A stretch of 64,000 nucleotides of DNA from JBGTCD01 sp041749015 (GTDB taxonomy: Bacteria > Bacteroidota > Bacteroidia > Cytophagales > Cyclobacteriaceae). The position numbers were made by a program, and so were the translations under genes. The stretch is from the NCBI GenBank assembly GCA_041749015.1, contig JBGTCD010000104.1, positions 18,123 to 82,122 of the forward strand. Direction: 5' to 3'. This document shows positions 25,658 through 34,021 of this stretch, in pieces (the first letter of the stretch is position 1; the number at the start of each line of letters is the position of its first letter). The notes below the pieces were generated by a model. The model did no database searches. It was not told the DNA's origin and was given only the letters and a program-made list of their open reading frames with translations.

Positions 25658-27265
25658 ATGAGCCGTACTTATTTAAGACTCCTCATATTCACAATTTTTT
25701 CCCTATTTATGGGGAGCTGCCTGGAGGAGATCGGTGAGTTGGATATGGTAGGTACTACAACCCTAAGGCCCAAAGTACAGCTTCCTGTAGCATATGGGGA
25801 TTTTAATTTTGAAGACCTAATTTCCAGTACAATGGCTCCAGTTTTTGTATTGGATGAGGGTGGATTTTATACCCTGGTGTATCAAAAACAATTGAGTACC
25901 TCAAGGGGAAGAACCTTGTACCCAATACCTGCTCAGAATACTTTTAGCCAAACATTTACCGGAGACGATTTTCCTGGTGCTGGAAGTATTGGCGATTCTG
26001 AAACTCAATCTAATGATGCCAGGACTGTATTTAATGCTCCGGGCAGTTCGTTACTCGATTCTATTTTAATTAGTGATGGTTACCTGAGAGTCAGTATCGA
26101 TTCTGATTTTAGTGCTGCAATTACACTTACTGTCCGACTTCCTGAGGTGGTCGATGCTCAGGGAAATGAGGCCTCAGGCACCTGGGAATTTGATTTTGAG
26201 GATTCAGGCGGTACATGGATGGTCCGGGATAGCATCAATTTATCAGGGTTAATGGCCGACCTTTCTGATGATGGAAATAGCAGCAATTCCCTTTTATATG
26301 AAGTTCAAGCCACAGTCACCAACCAAGGGCAGCCAATTTTAAATACGAACACCATTGACGTTAACCTTCAACTTTCAAATATTCGGTTTGGTGTTCTATT
26401 TGGAGAGCTGGACGAAATACCTTTTGATTTCCCGGTGGATGATCTGCCAATCAATCTATTCTCCTTTGTAGAATCCGGTGTCCTCCAAATAGAAAATCCC
26501 AGCCTTGTGTTCGATCATGTTAGCACCTTGGGCATGCGCGTCAGGACTAACCTATCCCAGGTCTCTGGTAATGGCAACTCTGGCATTACCCCCCTAACAG
26601 GTGCCGTCACGGGTGATCATATCATCCCTGCGACACCTTTTGGAATACCGGGGCTATCAATCCAGGAGGTGATCACGGCCGATAAAGACAACTCCAATAT
26701 TGAAGCAATAGTGGCAGATGCTCCGGAAGAAATCCTTTACCGGTTCAATGGCATGATCAACCCACAACCGGCACCAGCAGGTCAGAAGCAATTTGTCACG
26801 GACACATCAAGACTTGATGTCTCCTACAGGCTAGAGCTACCATTATCAGGGATTGCAACGGAATTATCCTATTCCAAATCCTTCGATTTTGATGGAATCG
26901 GAATCGATGAACTTGAAGACCTGGCCATCCGCACCGTAGCAAGGAATCGGTTTCCATTGGAAGTGACCATGCAGGTATATTTTGAAGATAATGGCACCGT
27001 ACTGGATTCACTCTTTATCCTTGGTGAAAAGGTGATCGAGGAGGCACCGGCTGATGCCAATGGCTTTAGTACAGCCCAGGTTACTACAATATCAGAAACC
27101 CCCATTTCGGATGAAAAATTGGACAGAATCTCCCAGACAAATCAAATCAGGGTCAGGTTTACCCTCAATACCTTTAATAATCAGCAGCAATTTGTAAAGA
27201 TAAAAAGTGAAGACCGGCTTGAATTGGAAATTGGCATTACCGGTAGAATCAGATTTGATCTATGA
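25658..27265 (+). CDS. surface-type lipoprotein, function unknown
   Basis: A 535-residue protein. The ATG at 25658 gives MSRTYLRLLIFTIFSLFMGSC, a lipoprotein signal with Cys21; the frame is open further upstream but has no good signal there. The mature protein is beta-rich and Asp/Ser-rich, with no motif I recognise. It is translationally coupled to the next gene (ATGA overlap at 27262-27265), so it probably works with that DUF5723-SPOR protein in the envelope. Confidence 0.75.
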   Translation: MSRTYLRLLIFTIFSLFMGSCLEEIGELDMVGTTTLRPKVQLPVAYGDFNFEDLISSTMAPVFVLDEGGFYTLVYQKQLSTSRGRTLYPIPAQNTFSQTFTGDDFPGAGSIGDSETQSNDARTVFNAPGSSLLDSILISDGYLRVSIDSDFSAAITLTVRLPEVVDAQGNEASGTWEFDFEDSGGTWMVRDSINLSGLMADLSDDGNSSNSLLYEVQATVTNQGQPILNTNTIDVNLQLSNIRFGVLFGELDEIPFDFPVDDLPINLFSFVESGVLQIENPSLVFDHVSTLGMRVRTNLSQVSGNGNSGITPLTGAVTGDHIIPATPFGIPGLSIQEVITADKDNSNIEAIVADAPEEILYRFNGMINPQPAPAGQKQFVTDTSRLDVSYRLELPLSGIATELSYSKSFDFDGIGIDELEDLAIRTVARNRFPLEVTMQVYFEDNGTVLDSLFILGEKVIEEAPADANGFSTAQVTTISETPISDEKLDRISQTNQIRVRFTLNTFNNQQQFVKIKSEDRLELEIGITGRIRFDL

Positions 27266-29130
27266 GTAAACTGATCCGTTATATTCTACCCCTGATGGTA
27301 ATTCTGCTGGTCTTTTTACAGTCGCAGGATGCAATAGGACAATCGGCCCTCTCACTTTACCGGCTTGGGCCCTCCGTACCACAAACCCAATTTCTTAATC
27401 CAGGCTATATGCCTGATAGAAAGGTGATCATAGGATTGCCGGGCATGTCCGGGTCAGCATTTGGAGACCTGGATAGGATAGCCATGCGGGATGTTTTTTC
27501 CAGAGGGACTAATGACTCCCTGTACATTGATACCCTGGGACTTCCTGGAAAATTTAATCCCACGCAAACCACCCGGTTTTCCACCAACTTCCAATTATTA
27601 TTGATAGGGATCCGGGCAGGCGACAACTTTTTTACCCTTGGTGCTAATCAGATCAATGAAGGCAGGATCTCCTTACCAGGTGATATGCTGGGCTGGGCCA
27701 TCGCAGGTCCTGCAGATGACCGGTTCTCAGGACGAAATCTCGATCTCAACCGCATAAGGACCACGGGAGTTGCCTATAATCAGTTTTCTTTGGGATGGAC
27801 CAGACAATTCTCAGAGCAGATGTCTATAGGTATAAAAGCCAAATACCTGGTAGGCATGGCTGCTGCCCAAAATGACGTAATTGATGGCACCCTGAGAATA
27901 GGAATCGATTCGCTTTCAATGAATCATGGCAGTATTAGGGCCAGGACGGCAGGGGTTGATTTTTTCAGAGACGACCCTACTGGTGGTGAAATCCTCAGCT
28001 ATGCTTTAAACAGTGGTAATAGTGGATTTGGGATCGATCTGGGTGCTATTTACCGCCTTAGTGATAAAATCACAATCAGCGCTGCCCTGCTCGACCTGGG
28101 GGTAATTCGGTGGAAGCGCAGTACCAGAACTTATGAAATTGACCCTGTTAATTATTCATTCAGAGGTTTTAATGTACTTGACTTTATTAATGAAAGACCT
28201 ACCAATACTCTTGGTAATGAATTGGATTCTATATCCAATCTTTACGATGCCAGGGAATTTACCGGAGATTCCTTTTCCACAGCCCTGATCCCAAAATTTT
28301 ATGGTGCAGTGCATTACTACCCATCAGAGAAAAATGAATTCAGCGGGATCATATATGCTGAATATTTCAGAGGAAGAATCAACCCTGCTATCAGTTTAGG
28401 ATATGCCCGGTCCATAGGAAAAACGCTTCGCTTGACACTAGGGGCCTCTGTTAGCAACAACACTTTATTTAATGTCAATGCTGGATTGGTCATCAATTTA
28501 GGGCCTGTACAGCTATATACCAGCACCGATCGCCTGAATGGTGCCTTCTACCCTTCCAGAACCTCCTGGGCCAATGCTCAATATGGGATTAATCTCAGAT
28601 TTGGAAAGTTGGACGAAGATGGGGAAGAAGAAGAGGAACTTGAGGAGGAAGATGAACCTGAAGAAGAAGTGCCAGAAGAAGAAGAAAAAGAAGAAGAAGA
28701 AATTGAGGAAGAAATTGAGGAAGAACTTGAGGAGGAGGAAGAAAAGGATTCGCAACAAGAAGAGCGTGATAAACCAGAAACCAAAGCACCCACAGAACCC
28801 AGGGTCGTAATTCATGATTTTGCCGATGATGAGGACCTCAGGCCACCACTACAGGTGCGCAAGGGAGATCACCCTGAAGAATTGGATTATGGATTTTATG
28901 TAATAGCAGGTGTTTTCTCAGTAAGAGCTAATGCTGAGCAATACAGTCAGGACCTTGCAAAAGCCGGTTTCCCTAATAAATTTGGCTACCTCACCGAGAA
29001 TAAAAACTATTACATCCAAATTTATTTTTCTGAAGATGATCTCGAAGGTGCCAGAGCCCGGAGAAATCAAATCCGGAATATTAATCAATTTGAACTCCCC
29101 AAAGCCTGGGTATTAGAAGTCATCCGCTAA
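27262..29130 (+). CDS. DUF5723-type outer-membrane barrel with acidic linker and C-terminal SPOR domain
   Basis: A 622-residue protein. It has a signal peptide (to about residue 27, ending AIGQ). The barrel-like DUF5723 region covers about 30-445, starting SALSLYRLGPSVPQTQFLNP. A very acidic low-complexity linker follows (about 453-510, mostly Glu). The C-terminal SPOR domain (about 530-622, YGFYVIAGVFSVRANAEQYS) should bind denuded peptidoglycan. Barrel plus SPOR in one chain suggests an anchor between outer membrane and cell wall at the septum, which is an inference. Coupled to the lipoprotein gene upstream. Confidence 0.82.
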   Translation: MSKLIRYILPLMVILLVFLQSQDAIGQSALSLYRLGPSVPQTQFLNPGYMPDRKVIIGLPGMSGSAFGDLDRIAMRDVFSRGTNDSLYIDTLGLPGKFNPTQTTRFSTNFQLLLIGIRAGDNFFTLGANQINEGRISLPGDMLGWAIAGPADDRFSGRNLDLNRIRTTGVAYNQFSLGWTRQFSEQMSIGIKAKYLVGMAAAQNDVIDGTLRIGIDSLSMNHGSIRARTAGVDFFRDDPTGGEILSYALNSGNSGFGIDLGAIYRLSDKITISAALLDLGVIRWKRSTRTYEIDPVNYSFRGFNVLDFINERPTNTLGNELDSISNLYDAREFTGDSFSTALIPKFYGAVHYYPSEKNEFSGIIYAEYFRGRINPAISLGYARSIGKTLRLTLGASVSNNTLFNVNAGLVINLGPVQLYTSTDRLNGAFYPSRTSWANAQYGINLRFGKLDEDGEEEEELEEEDEPEEEVPEEEEKEEEEIEEEIEEELEEEEEKDSQQEERDKPETKAPTEPRVVIHDFADDEDLRPPLQVRKGDHPEELDYGFYVIAGVFSVRANAEQYSQDLAKAGFPNKFGYLTENKNYYIQIYFSEDDLEGARARRNQIRNINQFELPKAWVLEVIR

Positions 29131-29182
29131 ACCGCTGATCACAATTTTTACCTTCCTAAATATTCCTATAGGGTTTTTGTAC

Positions 29183-29190
29183 TATATTTG
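29183..29190 (+). promoter_or_regulatory. -7 promoter box of the His-rich TonB receptor gene
   Basis: TATATTTG matches TAnnTTTG and is identical to the box at 31622-31629. No clear -33 element, which would fit a regulated promoter. Confidence 0.65.
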
Positions 29191-29194
29191 CAAC

Positions 29195-29209
29195 TGAAAC
29201 AATGTTGCA
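29195..29209 (+). promoter_or_regulatory. Fur/Zur-like 7-1-7 operator upstream of the TonB receptor
   Basis: TGAAACA-A-TGTTGCA: six of seven half-site positions pair. It overlaps the expected transcription start just after the -7 box. A wider inverted repeat TGAAACA...TGTTTCA (29195-29218) overlaps it. A related site lies at 31628-31642. Confidence 0.5.
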
Positions 29210-29227
29210 TTTGTTTCAGTGGAGCCC

Positions 29228-31576
29228 GTGAAAGAAGTACTGATAATATTAGCATTTAAAACTCTATTAATTTTCCCGGCATTTGGCACCCAGATCAAGG
29301 GCACAGTGACGGATGAAAACGGCAATCCCCTACCAGGAGCCAATGTAGTGGTCCATGAATTGCAAAAGGGCACCCATTCAGATGCTGATGGCGGTTTCCT
29401 AATTAGTGGACTCAAACCAGGCACTTACCATATTCACATCACCCATGTAGGCTTTGAGGCTGTATCACAATTCGTGAGGGTGGATCAGGGTGTGCGTGAA
29501 ATCAATATTCAAATGCATGCCACCATGCTGGACCTTCAAAGCCTGATGATTGAGGCCTATCCATTTAAATCAGGCCCTACCGAACAGTCACAGACCGTAC
29601 TGATTGTAGACCGGGAATTTGTAGAGCGTTATAACGCAGGTACGTTTGCCAATACCCTGGAAAGACTACCGGGGATGGCGACCATCAATACCGGGGTAGG
29701 CATTTCCAAGCCGGTGATCAGAGGGATGAGTTTTAACAGGATCATGGTCAATGACCGGGGCATCAAGCAGGAAGGGCAACAATGGGGTGCAGACCATGGC
29801 CTGGAAATCGACCCCTTTGACGTGGACCGCGTGGAGATCATCAAAGGTCCTGCCTCATTAATTTACGGATCAGACGGCATGGCTGGAGTGATCAATATCA
29901 AGCCTGCACCACTCCCGGAGGCACCAGGTGTCAGAGGGGACTGGATCAATTCTTTCCGAACCAATAATAACCTCTTAGCCAGTAGCTTAAGATTGGAAGG
30001 CCGGCACAAAGATTTTGTTTTCAGAGCCAGAGTCACTGCACAGGAATTTGGAGACTACAAAGTCCCGGCAGACGAATTTATCTATGCCACCCGCAGATTG
30101 CCAATATTTGATAACCGCCTCAAAAACACGGCAGGCAAAGAAAGGCATTTTTCGTTGATGACAGGATTGAGAAAATCCTGGGGGCATACCACTATTACGG
30201 TGAGCCGGTTTGGTCAGGAGGCAGGGTTGTTCAGAGGGGCAGTGGGGATCCCTTCCAGAGGAGATTTGAGGCATGACGGAAGCCATAGAAATATTGACCT
30301 CCCCTACCAAAATAATGAACATTGGAAGGTTATTTCCAATACCAACATTTTACTCGGTAATAATTGGCTGGAAGTTGATCTTGGTTTTCAATCAAATAAT
30401 CGTGAGGAGCATTCCTGGCCCCATATACACGGGATAGTCGGAGAAAGGCCGGAGGGTACCCTTGCAATGGGATGGCGACTCAATACCTATACCGGTAATA
30501 TTCGATACCATATTTCAGATTCTGAAAGAAATCAGGGAATCCTTGGGGCACAACTTCAGGGAATGGAAAATTCACACAGGGGCTTTGAATTCCTCTTGCC
30601 TCAATTTGAAACCTATCAGGCAGGGATCTTTTACTTCCATGAATACAAACTTAACCATGACCTCGTAATCAATGCTGGTATAAGGGCTGATGGCGCACAG
30701 CATCGAATTTATGAGCACATCATGCCTGATTTTTATAATGAAAATCCTGGAAACGACTTCATGCAACGAAATCCTGATATCGAAAGGGATTATTTCAATT
30801 TTAGCGGGTCTTTAGGACTCTCATGGGTTTATAAGCATAGATTCAATGCTAAACTCAACCTGGGGTCAAGCTTCAGAATTCCAACAGCTATAGAACTGGC
30901 CTCCAATGGGGTACACCATGGTGCGTTCCGCCATGTAGTTGGTAATCCGGAACTGATCAGCGAAAGAGGATACCAGGCTGATCTCAATTTAAGCTACAAG
31001 TCCAAGTCATTTTTTGTCAGCCTCACTCCTTTTCTGGGCATATTTGATGGGTACATTTACCTGGCTCCAAGTCCCAGGTTTTCTCCAATGACCGGCTCCA
31101 GCACGATCTGGGAATACCGGCAGAATGATGCAGTGTTTACCGGTGGTGAAATAAGAACGGAGTGGAACCCATTTAAAGGATTTAAGTGGACTATGGGGGT
31201 AGAATATGTTTGGAATTATAATATTGACACCCGACTGCCGCTGCCATTGACTACTCCATTTTCTGTACTTAACAACCTTGAGTACCGCTTTCCAATGGTT
31301 AAAGGAACATTTGAAGACCTTTTCTTATTTGTACAATGGCGCAGTACAGGAGCTCAAAATCGGGTAGACCGCAATGAACTGGCCACCCCGGGGTATAACT
31401 TATTGGAAGCAGGGATAGGCAGTAAAATTGATGTCTTCAACCATCCCATACAAATCATGATCAGTGGTCAAAATCTTACTAATGAAATGTATTTCAATCA
31501 CTTGAGCCGGTACAGACTGATCAACCTGCCTGAGCAAGGCAGAAACTTTAGTTTTAGTCTTAAAATTCCTTTCTGA
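29228..31576 (+). CDS. TonB-dependent receptor, His-rich, zinc-uptake (ZnuD-like) candidate
   Basis: A 782-residue protein. A GTG at 29228 gives the signal MKEVLIILAFKTLLIFPAFG; a GTG at 29219 adds three residues. A CarboxypepD_reg-like domain (about 22-105, KGTVTDENGNPLPGANVVVH) is followed by a TonB plug (about 115-230, with LERLPGMATI, GMSFNRIMVND, EIIKGPASLIYGSDG) and a barrel ending in Phe. Exposed stretches are His-rich (EHSWPHIHG, NGVHHGAFRH), as in metal receptors. With the His-rich DUF4625 lipoprotein next door and a shared Fur/Zur-like operator, zinc import is the best guess; this is an inference. Confidence 0.88.
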   Translation: MKEVLIILAFKTLLIFPAFGTQIKGTVTDENGNPLPGANVVVHELQKGTHSDADGGFLISGLKPGTYHIHITHVGFEAVSQFVRVDQGVREINIQMHATMLDLQSLMIEAYPFKSGPTEQSQTVLIVDREFVERYNAGTFANTLERLPGMATINTGVGISKPVIRGMSFNRIMVNDRGIKQEGQQWGADHGLEIDPFDVDRVEIIKGPASLIYGSDGMAGVINIKPAPLPEAPGVRGDWINSFRTNNNLLASSLRLEGRHKDFVFRARVTAQEFGDYKVPADEFIYATRRLPIFDNRLKNTAGKERHFSLMTGLRKSWGHTTITVSRFGQEAGLFRGAVGIPSRGDLRHDGSHRNIDLPYQNNEHWKVISNTNILLGNNWLEVDLGFQSNNREEHSWPHIHGIVGERPEGTLAMGWRLNTYTGNIRYHISDSERNQGILGAQLQGMENSHRGFEFLLPQFETYQAGIFYFHEYKLNHDLVINAGIRADGAQHRIYEHIMPDFYNENPGNDFMQRNPDIERDYFNFSGSLGLSWVYKHRFNAKLNLGSSFRIPTAIELASNGVHHGAFRHVVGNPELISERGYQADLNLSYKSKSFFVSLTPFLGIFDGYIYLAPSPRFSPMTGSSTIWEYRQNDAVFTGGEIRTEWNPFKGFKWTMGVEYVWNYNIDTRLPLPLTTPFSVLNNLEYRFPMVKGTFEDLFLFVQWRSTGAQNRVDRNELATPGYNLLEAGIGSKIDVFNHPIQIMISGQNLTNEMYFNHLSRYRLINLPEQGRNFSFSLKIPF

Positions 31577-31621
31577 TCTAAATTTTTAAGGATTTGTTGC
31601 CATGCAATGATTTAAATTTTC

Positions 31622-31629
31622 TATATTTG
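31622..31629 (+). promoter_or_regulatory. -7 promoter box of the DUF4625 lipoprotein gene
   Basis: TATATTTG, preceded by TTG at 31597-31599 with a 22-nt spacer. The box is followed directly by the operator at 31628-31642. Confidence 0.65.
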
Positions 31630-31642
31630 CAACTATATTGCA
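31628..31642 (+). promoter_or_regulatory. Fur/Zur-like 7-1-7 operator upstream of the DUF4625 gene
   Basis: TGCAACT-A-TATTGCA: five of seven half-site positions pair, and it begins inside the -7 box. It resembles the site before the TonB receptor, which suggests that one repressor controls both genes. Confidence 0.5.
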
Positions 31643-31668
31643 TTTACAACTTAATAACCTTTTTAAAA

Positions 31669-32610
31669 ATGAAAAAAATTTTTGGATTACTACTGTTGGT
31701 AGGATTAGTGGGCTTTATGTCGTGCTCAGACGATGATGATGCCCCGGGCATTGTAGACCTTGAGGCCCCAGTAATTGGATTTGCTGAAGGCAGAGATAGT
31801 TACAGACCCATTGATGGCGAGGTACGGTTGGCCAATACTGACCATATGCACGTAAGATTTAGGGTAACTGATAATGCGGCCTTGGGACAGGTTTTAGTCG
31901 ACATACACGCGGCTTTTGACGGTCATACTCATGGCAGACTTAATAACGGGGAGTTTGAATTACTCAATGTTAAAGACATCTACTCTCCTACTGCGGAAAA
32001 TGTTATTTTCAGGTTTCCTGAAGGGGCCAATTCGCTTAACGTGGATGGTTCAGCCACTGATATTTATTGGGGAGGACCAACTTCAAGGGTAGAAACTAAT
32101 GTGCTGGCAGGTCCATATGACTTTACAATTTCAGCAACAGACGAAGCCGGAAATAGCACAAACTTTTCTAATAATTCATCTTATATAGCGACATTTTATA
32201 TTCAAAGACCTTACGCCCCAGTAGTGACAGTAACAAATCTTGAGGATGATGAATTGCATGGTGAAGAAGGCCAACCACTTGCAATTGAAGGCACCATTGC
32301 TATCACCGAGCATGCGCTTGCTTCAGAGCTCGCTTTCGTATGGGTAAGACTTATAGAAGAAGATGATCATAGCCATGGTCGCTTAAGTGATGAGGGCCAT
32401 GGAGAGTGGATCTGGGGAACATCACAGTGGGGAGATGGTATGAGTGGGGATCCTATACCAAATGGAGAGTTGCTCAACCTTACAGAAGTCTTTAGTGGGG
32501 AGAATGCTATTACACTTCCTAATGAGCATGGCCACTTTGAACTGGTATTCTGGATTGAAGATGCCAATGGTAACGTAACAAGAGAAGTTTTTGAAGTTCA
32601 TGTTGAATAG
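31669..32610 (+). CDS. DUF4625-type His-rich periplasmic/surface lipoprotein
   Basis: A 313-residue protein. The ATG at 31669 gives lipoprotein signal MKKIFGLLLLVGLVGFMSC (Cys19), followed by DDDD. It has two Ig-like DUF4625 segments. Each carries a His cluster around an HGRL motif: HAAFDGHTHGRL near residue 80 and DHSHGRLSDEGHGEW near 230. More His lie in ANTDHMHVRF and EHGHFEL. The two clusters look like an internal duplication and could bind a transition metal. It follows the TonB receptor but has its own promoter and terminator, so it is co-regulated rather than necessarily co-transcribed. Confidence 0.85.
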   Translation: MKKIFGLLLLVGLVGFMSCSDDDDAPGIVDLEAPVIGFAEGRDSYRPIDGEVRLANTDHMHVRFRVTDNAALGQVLVDIHAAFDGHTHGRLNNGEFELLNVKDIYSPTAENVIFRFPEGANSLNVDGSATDIYWGGPTSRVETNVLAGPYDFTISATDEAGNSTNFSNNSSYIATFYIQRPYAPVVTVTNLEDDELHGEEGQPLAIEGTIAITEHALASELAFVWVRLIEEDDHSHGRLSDEGHGEWIWGTSQWGDGMSGDPIPNGELLNLTEVFSGENAITLPNEHGHFELVFWIEDANGNVTREVFEVHVE

Positions 32611-32633
32611 TTTTTGTTGAAAATCAAAGTGAT

Positions 32634-32664
32634 AAAACCTCCTGCTTAGTGGGAGGTTTTTTTT
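32634..32664 (+). terminator. terminator of the DUF4625 gene
   Basis: AAAACCTCC (32634-32642) pairs with GGAGGTTTT (32652-32660) over a 9-nt loop, followed by T to 32664. Confidence 0.88.
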
Positions 32665-32692
32665 ATATTTAGGCTTTTAAAGCCCATTTAAT

Positions 32693-33589
32693 TTGAAAGA
32701 TTTTTTTTTTAGCATCAAAGATTGGCTGTACAAGCCCATTGTTTCCTTCGGAGACTTTAAGGTTGATCTGAGTCAGATTTTATTTCTGATCTTTTTTGTA
32801 GTCCTGCTTTTCCTGTTTTCCAGGTTAATTAAAATGATTCTGATCAGGAAAGTACTGTCCAGGTATGTTAAAGAGCCAGGTACTGCTAAGGCCACTGCGT
32901 CTATTGTCCAGTATTTTATTATCGTAATCGGACTTTTCATTATCATACAAACGGCAGGCATCAATCTCAGCACCTTGACCCTGCTGGGAGGTGCCCTGGG
33001 GGTGGGTATTGGATTTGGTCTTCAGAACGTGACCAACAATTTCATTTCCGGAGTCATCATTCTCTTTGAAAGACCTATTAAGGAGGGGGATTACATTGAG
33101 GTTGGCGATATTCGCGGGAATGTGGTGAAAATCTCACCCCGTTCTACTACGGTACTTACCAATGATAACATCAGTGTGATTGTTCCTAATTCAGACTTTA
33201 TCTCATCCACTGTAATTAACTGGAGTCATACTGATCGGAATGTCCGCTTTAATTTTCCTGTAGGGGTTTCGTATAATGAGGATCCTAAAAAAATCCGTAA
33301 GATACTCCTTGAAATAGTCCATAATAACCCCCATGTGCTAAAAAGCCCACCTCCAGACTTGATTTTCGATGACTTTGGAGATAGCTCTCTCGACTTCCTG
33401 CTCCGCGTATGGACCAATGATCATATCACTAAACCCATAGTGCTAAAGAGTATGTTGTACTATGATATTTTTGAAGCTTTTCGCAAGCATAATATTGAAA
33501 TCCCTTTTCCACAGAGAGATTTGCATCTTAGGTCTGGCTTTGAAGCAACTCCTAAAAATGAAGAAAACCAATCCCCTGAGGGCAAATAA
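32693..33589 (+). CDS. MscS-family mechanosensitive channel
   Basis: A 298-residue protein, TTG start at 32693. Three TM helices lie at about 25-45, 65-90 and 90-115. The pore helix is followed by the MscS-type beta domain: GVGIGFGLQNVTNNFISG, then RPIKEGDYIEVGDIRGNV and VPNSDFISSTVINWS. A cytosolic vestibule domain follows, up to about 280. It relieves osmotic downshock by opening when the membrane is stretched. Codons 3-6 contain a run of ten T (32701-32710). It is transcribed alone after the DUF4625 terminator. Confidence 0.93.
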   Translation: MKDFFFSIKDWLYKPIVSFGDFKVDLSQILFLIFFVVLLFLFSRLIKMILIRKVLSRYVKEPGTAKATASIVQYFIIVIGLFIIIQTAGINLSTLTLLGGALGVGIGFGLQNVTNNFISGVIILFERPIKEGDYIEVGDIRGNVVKISPRSTTVLTNDNISVIVPNSDFISSTVINWSHTDRNVRFNFPVGVSYNEDPKKIRKILLEIVHNNPHVLKSPPPDLIFDDFGDSSLDFLLRVWTNDHITKPIVLKSMLYYDIFEAFRKHNIEIPFPQRDLHLRSGFEATPKNEENQSPEGK

Positions 33590-34021
33590 GAGTCCTGTTA
33601 TTTTGAAATTTTACAAAGTTTAGCATTGGTTTCCTATAATTTCCTGTAATTAAAAGCCAACTTTGGAAAAGCTATTGAGAGCTTTCTGCAATAACTAAAC
33701 GACATAAACCGTCAAAAAGGGTTATTATTCCCCAAAATTTCATAGGCTTGGATATTAACCGTGGGCTATGATTCGGAAAGAATATGGTTCAATGGTTTTA
33801 ACCATTTTCCACTATTTCTTCATTTTTCCACCTGGATTAAAACTTCCTAAACCCATAAAAGCCAGATCAAGACTCACTTGATTTCACTAAACCTGTAATT
33901 TATGGTATTTACCGATTGATTAGGAGTTTCGAAGATTAAAAGCAAAAAAATTCCTTACAAGTTTTACATATAATTTCAACCGTATGTATTACATTTCAGC
34001 TAAATTCGATAAGTCCTGCTT
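33590..34021 (+). other. 432-bp gene-free region before the six-gene operon
   Basis: No ORF of note. It is AT-rich and contains a perfect palindrome AATGGTT-TT-AACCATT at 33791-33806 and a shorter inverted repeat AAAGCT/AGCTTT near 33669. I see no TAnnTTTG box close to the start at 34022. It presumably holds the operon promoter and regulatory sites; which bases do so is not clear. Confidence 0.4.
33791..33806 (+). promoter_or_regulatory. perfect palindrome, possible operator for the six-gene operon
   Basis: AATGGTTTTAACCATT, a perfect 7-bp inverted repeat around TT, 215 bp upstream of the first operon gene. No T run follows, so a terminator is unlikely. Confidence 0.35.

Noticed and set aside
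28513..28815. Minus-strand open frames rich in Phe, Leu or Ser opposite the poly-Glu linker
   Set aside because: They are the reverse complement of the GAA/GAG-rich linker of the DUF5723-SPOR gene; low complexity and no start context.
33590..34021. Small gene or ncRNA before the six-gene operon
   Set aside because: No ORF with sensible composition and no terminator; only short palindromes are visible.
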